Part shown: positions 59,581 through 64,000 of the stretch, in pieces
Numbering within the stretch: position 1 is the first letter of the stretch
Layout: each line of letters begins with the position of its first letter
Notes under the pieces: model-generated
Seen by the model: only the letters and a program-made list of their open reading frames with translations
The model's database searches: none
Told to the model about the DNA's origin: nothing
DNA from: Metallyticus violacea
Taxonomy: Eukaryota; Arthropoda; Insecta; Mantodea; Metallyticidae
DNA: 64,000 bases
Assembly: GCA_030762175.1 (NCBI GenBank)
Contig: CM060846.1
Span: forward strand, 183,450,041 to 183,514,040
Direction: 5' to 3'
Translations under genes and position numbers: made by a program

Positions 59581-59596
59581 GTTGGTGTCCGTTGCT
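59262..59596. repeat. 21-bp minisatellite with 105-bp higher-order repeat
   Basis: About 16 imperfect 21-bp units of the type ctggtgtcaatggaagccat. They form groups of five: the plus-frame order PVSMExM, LLPMExM, LVSIExM, MVSMExM, L(L/S)SAED(M/F) recurs every 35 residues (105 bp) for about three cycles. Differences between adjacent units are larger than between units 105 bp apart, so the 5-unit block was amplified later. Confidence 0.85.
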
Positions 59597-60630
59597 AGAC
59601 CTGGTGCTGTGCTAGCTCGTTACGGAATGAACGTTGAAAAGAAGCGGTGATTTCCGTTGATCGATGCACTTAAACTCACGATATACGCTAGTAAGGTGAC
59701 CGTCACACGGACTGATTTTATATTGGAATGCCTTTCATTTTTCAGTGAAGTCATAAGCTCGGATTTCGCTATTGCACATGCGCCAGCATGCTTTTGACTC
59801 GCCCTCTTCATTTTCAGCCAATGAATTGGTTTTCCTACTGCGCATGCGCCTTACCCTGTCTACTAATCTAAAGCCCGAGACTATTAACGGAGTGAAGGGA
59901 TAAGGAGTTGTAAAACTCATTAGCAGGTGAAGGGGAAAATCTTTTATGGCAATTAGCACATACAATTTACAGCAATTTAAAAGAATGTCTTTAAAATGTA
60001 TGCGTGTAAATACCTGACCCTTAGTGAAAGGTGGATAATATAAATACCATTACCAACCACTCTAAATGACTTTAGCAAGTGAAGGGGAAAAGATTTTATG
60101 GTACTTAGCCCATACACTTTAAAGCACTTTTAAGGAATCCCTGTAAATGTATATGAACGGGGCGCAGTTCATTGTAACCCGGTTTTCGACCAGAAGATAG
60201 TGGAGAAAGGAAATTACAAACGGACGTTTCCGATTACTCTAAATGCTATTAGAGTGAAAATGAAAACCCGTGATGCCACTTAACTGATACCATATAAATC
60301 ACTTTTATAAAGAATTACTTTCAAACGTGTGTAAGTGGGAAGTTATTCGCCAAAAAAAAAAAAAAAACAGAAACCGACCAGATACTAGTGATAAAAGAAA
60401 ATTCCATAAGGTCGTTAACGACCACTCAAAATTCCATTAAAATGAAAAGAAAAAAACAGTAAATGGAACATGCAACAGGAAATTATTTTTGATTGCAATA
60501 TAACATTAGTACTATGTAGACCGCGGCAGCTTAAAAGTATTTTTTCGCACAACATAACTTAATTTTACAACGTTCATTTGTTTTATATTTAATTTTCGTT
60601 TTTGTTTATAATAGTCGATTATGCAGTGAA
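59597..60630. other. Unassigned sequence with weak internal repetition
   Basis: No gene recognised. Two similar stretches occur: caggtgaaggggaaaatctt-ttatggcaattagc (about 59926) and caagtgaaggggaaaagatt-ttatggtacttagc (about 60075). This marks a diverged duplication with a period of about 150 bp, and a weaker third copy may follow at about 60240. Confidence 0.5.
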
Positions 60631-62042
60631 ATATTTTTGATTGCATGCAACTTCTTGTTTGTAAAGTTAATGAGTTTTTTGCTTCTAATATATGTTTTTG
60701 CTTTTTAAAAGTCATTCGCGGAGTGAAATATATTTTTATTGCAACATAATTTATTTTTTGCAAAGTTAATTAGGATTTTGTTTCTAATACTCGTTTTTGT
60801 TTGTTAAAAGTCAACCACAGTGTGAAATTATTCTTTGATTTCAATATAACATCTTTTGGGACTTAACCTATATTTTTGCAAAATTACACATTTTTGCAAC
60901 AGAACTCCTTTTTCAGCATAACTTCTTTTTCAACATAATTTCATGGCTGCAAAGTTAAAAAATTATGTGCTCCTAATAATCGTTTTAATTTTATTAAAAG
61001 TCAATCGCGGACAGAAAATATTTTGATTGCAACATAACTTCTATTTTTTTTTAATTTTTTTGTTTCTAACATTCATTTTTGTTTATTAAAAGCCAATTAC
61101 TGTGTGAAAGTATTCTTTGATCACAACATAACATTTTATGTGCAGCACAAAATCTTTTTGCAAATTTAAATAGTGTACACAATTGTTTTTCACAAACAGA
61201 TTTACTTTGTTTAATAACGTGTTATTGGAACTGTATTTAGTTCTTCACGACCGTGTATATTCATCTTCTATTTCTACCAACATAAGATTATGCAACATGT
61301 CCAGACAGGTTTACAACAACCCGACTTCGTTGATTGCATAAAACTTCTTTTTTTAAGTTAATTAGTTCATTTTTTCTAATTTACCCTTTTGTCATTCGCG
61401 GAGTGAAAATATTTTTATTGCAAGATTTTTTCTTTTTGGCAAATTTAAATAGGATTTTGCGTTTAATACTTCTTTTATATTTGTTATAAGACAATCACTG
61501 TGTGAAAATATTTTTTGATTTTAACATAACTTCTCTTGGGACATTACATACATTTTTGCAAAATTACATATTTTTCCAACGCTTCTTTTTGCAACATACT
61601 TCTTTTTTTCAACATAACTTCATGGTTGTAAGGTTAAACTGTTTTGCGTTTGTAATAATCGTTTGTATTTAATTAAAAGTCAATCGCGAACAGAAAATAT
61701 TTTTGATTGCAACATAACTTCTATTTGTAAAGTTAAATAATTTTTTATTTCTAACATTCATTTTTGTTTATTAAAAACCAATTACTGTGTGGAAATATTC
61801 TTTGATTGCAACATAACATTTTTTGCGCAGCACAAAATCTTTTTGCAAAGTTAAACAGCGTACAGGATTGTTTTTCACAAATAGGTTTACTTTATCAACG
61901 TGTTGTTGAGATTGTATTTAGTACTTGGCAAATGTATATATTCATTTTCTATTTCTACCAGCATAAGGTTATGCAATGCACCTTATTTTCAAAAGTAACT
62001 TTCCTCTACATGTCCACACAGGTTTACAACAACCCGACTCCG
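60630..62042 (+). repeat. A+T-rich tandem array with a 680-713 bp duplicated block
   Basis: Monomers of about 100 bp recur (gattgcaacataacttcttt, ttgcaaagttaa, a T-rich part, tttattaaaagtcaatcgcg). They belong to a larger duplication: gtcattcgcggagtgaaa at 60711 and 61391 (680 bp apart), cagcacaaaatctttttgc at 61143 and 61828 (685 bp) and caggtttacaacaacccgac at 61306 and 62019 (713 bp). The second block has about 28 extra bp before its end. No coding potential. Confidence 0.85.
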
Positions 62043-62482
62043 TAGCGCGAGAACACCTGTCAATTCCCCTGATCCTTATGAAAGAGCTCAGAACGCTTGT
62101 CCGAATACAGAACGGGAAAGAAGTATTTCTACCCACACGATTAAGCAACCTTTCTGCACAGCTTGTCAACCAACAAAACTCCATTGCCTTTTACATCATG
62201 TACCAAGGAGAGACGGATCTCAGAAACGGGTACCGGAGTCACGTTCAAAAATTTAAGCCCAAGTAAAAGATGACGTGCCAAACAGACTCCATGGCAACAA
62301 TCGAAATTTTAAACTCGCTTTGGACACCCAAATTTACAGGGATATCTTTTTGGTCTCCAACGAAATCTACTTCCTTGGAAAACTTCAAGAACAATAATCT
62401 ACTCACCTGCGTCACCAAACGAGGATCGAACTGAAAGCAGCAACGACGAAGTCAGTGACGATGACCTATACAACATATTTTA
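62018..62482 (+). pseudogene. Unrecognised frameshifted coding remnant with acidic tail
   Basis: After tgtccacacag, a possible 3' splice site at 62021, the plus frame reads GLQQPDSVAREHLSIPLILM and continues LVRIQNGKEVFLPTRLSNL and IAFYIMYQGETDLRNGYRSH to a stop at 62266. A second frame (about 62262-62400) reads RLHGNNRNFKLALDTQIYRD then IFLVSNEIYFLGKLQEQ and a stop. A third (about 62400-62482) reads SPASPNEDRTESSNDEVSDD then DLYNIF and a stop. Three consecutive protein-like segments in different frames suggest one coding sequence, later frameshifted, with an acidic C-terminus. I do not recognise the family, and I have not joined the frames. Confidence 0.5.
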
Positions 62483-62559
62483 AAATAATTTTTGTGCAGG
62501 ATTTTTTTTTTGTTTCATTTATTTATTTATTTATTTATTGGTGCACGAACAGTTGAAGT

Positions 62560-62990
62560 GTAGGCATCTCATAGTTTTTAACCATTGTAAAACGCAAATT
62601 TTTAATTTCCGTCATTTTATAATTAATATTTTCTATTGTTATATGCATAACAATTGTTTACAAAAGAGTGTATGTATCTTAAATTTTTTGCCATTATAAA
62701 ACATGTGTATGTAGCAAATGTTTAATTCCCACCATTATGTAATTAATATTTTGTATAAATATACATATAAAATTTCCAACATTTTATTATTAACATTTTG
62801 TACCATTATATGGATAACAATTGCTTACAACAGAATGTATGTTTCTCACAGATTTTGCCATTGCAACACATTTATATGCAGCAAACGTTCAATTCCCATC
62901 ATTATGCAATTAATATTTTGTATAGTTATGCCTATAAAATTCTCACCATTTTGAAATTAATATTTTGTATAATAATATGTATATTCAATA
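62560..62990. repeat. A+T-rich tandem array, period about 170 bp
   Basis: Nearly three copies. Each has a (c/t)tcatagt-or-ctcacag start, gccattgtaaaac, a caaatgtttaattcccacca segment, ttataattaatattttgta, a tatatgcataacaattg part and acaacagaatg (copies from about 62560, 62668 and 62838). It is distinct from the array at 60.6-62.0 kb. Confidence 0.75.
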
Positions 62991-63125
62991 AAATAATTCT
63001 CTTCCTATCCGACTCTTGCTGCTGCTGTGTGCGCCACTCAAAACACTTGTGATGCTAGCCGCAGAAACCGGTAAGTCAGATAGGAAGAAAGCCATACTGG
63101 TGTTCTTGCTCTTGTAGTACATAAC

Positions 63126-63437
63126 TTAAATGTTCTGCAGCCTTTTGTACAAATATTTGTGTTTCGTCCTATACATTTGTAGACAATTTCTATAATTCTC
63201 TTTATTTCTACATATGATGCACGAGTTTGTTTTGAGTTTCTGAATTTCAATGTTGCTGCAGAAGGTGCGCCAGATGTAATACATTGATTTTCTAAATGCA
63301 TTATGCAACTCTTTAAATGTCATATCTTGGACATACTGGTTGGAAAAATAACATGAAATTTGTTCGTTGTTTTGTGGGAAATGACCTAGCATGAAGGGTG
63401 CATGTTGTTCACTGAAGTGGTGAATAAAATTCACCAT
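63126..63437 (-). CDS. Unrecognised minus-strand open reading frame, 103 codons
   Basis: Starts MVNFIHHFSEQHAPFMLGHF; contains ISCYFSNQYVQDMTFKELHN, FRKSMYYIWRTFCSNIEIQ and two CxxC-like spaced Cys near the middle; ends KYLYKRLQNI. Basic and rich in Phe, Tyr and Asn, with no membrane segment and no family I recognise. It is one of the longer uninterrupted frames in the window that is not inside a repeat. It could be chance in A+T-rich DNA or part of the same decayed element as its neighbours. Confidence 0.3.
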   Translation of the reverse strand: MVNFIHHFSEQHAPFMLGHFPQNNEQISCYFSNQYVQDMTFKELHNAFRKSMYYIWRTFCSNIEIQKLKTNSCIICRNKENYRNCLQMYRTKHKYLYKRLQNI

Positions 63438-63607
63438 GTGTTGACACTTAAGGTAAGAAGTTATATATATTTGTGATGTATTAATATATTCTGATGAGCT
63501 TTACTCCCGCTTTCTTAAATTGTTCTTTGAAGTTTTTCAGCCTCTTGGAGTCACAAGCTTAAGAAGATGATGATGAATAAACACTTTCTGCCTTCTGAAG
63601 TGAGCAA

Positions 63608-63860
63608 TTATTTCTTTTCACGCTTCTTTTTCTTAGTGGTTGTTTTCTCAAATTGGTTTCCAACTATTCTCATTGCACCAAGAATTAATAAGTAGTGGTG
63701 AAGATCATATGCTATACGTGGTTCCTGAGGCTGTAACGGAAATAATAACGTTTTCGAGGAAAGATGTGATGCAATGTTTTGAACACCCGCAATAGCTTCT
63801 TTGCATTTTCAGCACACTTAGAAGCTGATTGAACTTCAGGAGCACGATGTAAACCCCTTC
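63608..63860 (-). pseudogene. Unrecognised protein C-terminus with Lys-rich tail
   Basis: A minus frame without Met, open from about 63809 to the stop at 63608-63610, reads KEAIAGVQNIASHLSSKTLL, continues FPLQPQEPRIAYDLHHYLLI and LGAMRIVGNQFEKTTT, and ends KKKKREKK. An adjacent frame just upstream (about 63798-63850) reads APEVQSASKCAENAK and looks like its continuation across a frameshift. The amphipathic helices plus basic tail look like a real protein end (the tail could be a nuclear-localisation signal). Family unknown. Confidence 0.45.
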
Positions 63861-64000
63861 TGCTGTTTGCTAGTCTTTAGGTACTTACTTCCTCTCTCGC
63901 AGAATTTCAAAGAGGTACATTTAATGTATCACCATTCAGTGCCCCTAGAAAGTGGCACTGATACGATATTGAACAGTTGCAATGGGAAGCCTTTTTTTGA

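Larger units (their letters stand above)
62991..64000. other. Right edge of window, otherwise unassigned
   Basis: Apart from the two minus-strand frames above I see no known element. cttcctatccgactc (about 63001) and gtaagtcagataggaag (about 63071) form a loose inverted repeat, and aaaccggtaagtc at 63066-63078 resembles a plus-strand splice donor with no clear exon before it. Confidence 0.35.

Noticed and set aside
59194..59598. 134-codon plus frame (GVNGRH-type repeats) and 59306-59650 plus frame
   Set aside because: These are other frames of the same 21-bp minisatellite. Only the minus frame coincides with a strong splice donor, so it alone is listed, with low confidence.
62798..63052. 84-codon plus frame before a splice-donor-like sequence
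   Set aside because: It lies in the A+T-rich tandem array and stops before the donor at 63069, so it cannot form an exon ending there.

Overview
This is non-coding DNA from a eukaryote, most likely an arthropod and probably an insect with a large, repeat-rich genome. The evidence is high A+T content, abundant microsatellites, two families of tRNA-derived SINEs with intact A/B boxes and target-site duplications (TSDs), and many decayed insect-type DNA transposons. I found no intact host protein gene, no functional tRNA or rRNA, no CRISPR array and no operon-like organisation. The species cannot be fixed from the sequence.

Two SINE families dominate. SINE-A is about 290 bp. Its head has the A-box-like TGGTGTAGTGG and B-box-like GGTTCGAACCC, its anticodon-loop region (CTCGTAAACC) resembles tRNA-Thr(CGT), and its 3' end reads about TTAAAGAGCGTCCGTAAATAAA. 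SINE-B is also about 290 bp. Its tRNA-Ser/Leu-like head starts TGGCCGAGGTCGTTAAGGCG, and its 3' end reads about AGTAGTAAAAACGGGCGTTAAAC. About 30 full, truncated or composite copies occur on both strands, and about twelve retain readable TSDs.

Between the SINEs lie dead DNA transposons. They are a Tc1-like relic cut by a SINE (1-690), a hAT/ZBED-like relic (3.8-4.7 kb), a mariner with both terminal inverted repeats (6.97-8.25 kb), a second mariner relic (23.6-24.6 kb), and four relics of one IS630-like family with a DUF4817-type N-terminal domain (12.5-13.7, 26.55-27.34, 29.0-29.35 and 45.9-46.56 kb). There are also non-LTR endonuclease traces (49.7-50.4 kb) and a retroviral/Polinton-type integrase relic (57.3-57.73 kb).

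The least explained part is 56.4-64.0 kb. It holds the integrase relic, a 21-bp minisatellite with a 105-bp higher-order period that is open in several frames and ends at a perfect minus-strand splice-donor consensus, and two A+T-rich tandem arrays. Between those arrays lie frameshifted, protein-like sequences ending in an acidic tail. Two protein-like minus-strand frames follow, one with a lysine-rich C-terminus. These may be pieces of one decayed large mobile element (Polinton/Maverick-like) or of an unrecognised split gene; I cannot decide without searches.

Several DNA structures also stand out: a perfect 66-bp inverted repeat (38.26-38.44 kb), a foldback with direct repeats at its centre (9.46-9.68 kb), a 39-nt hairpin (2.72 kb), a three-level nested insertion (12.5-13.7 kb), a SINE with a duplicated 3' half inside a single TSD pair (48.2-48.6 kb), and a 45-bp SINE stub with its own TSDs (19.7 kb).
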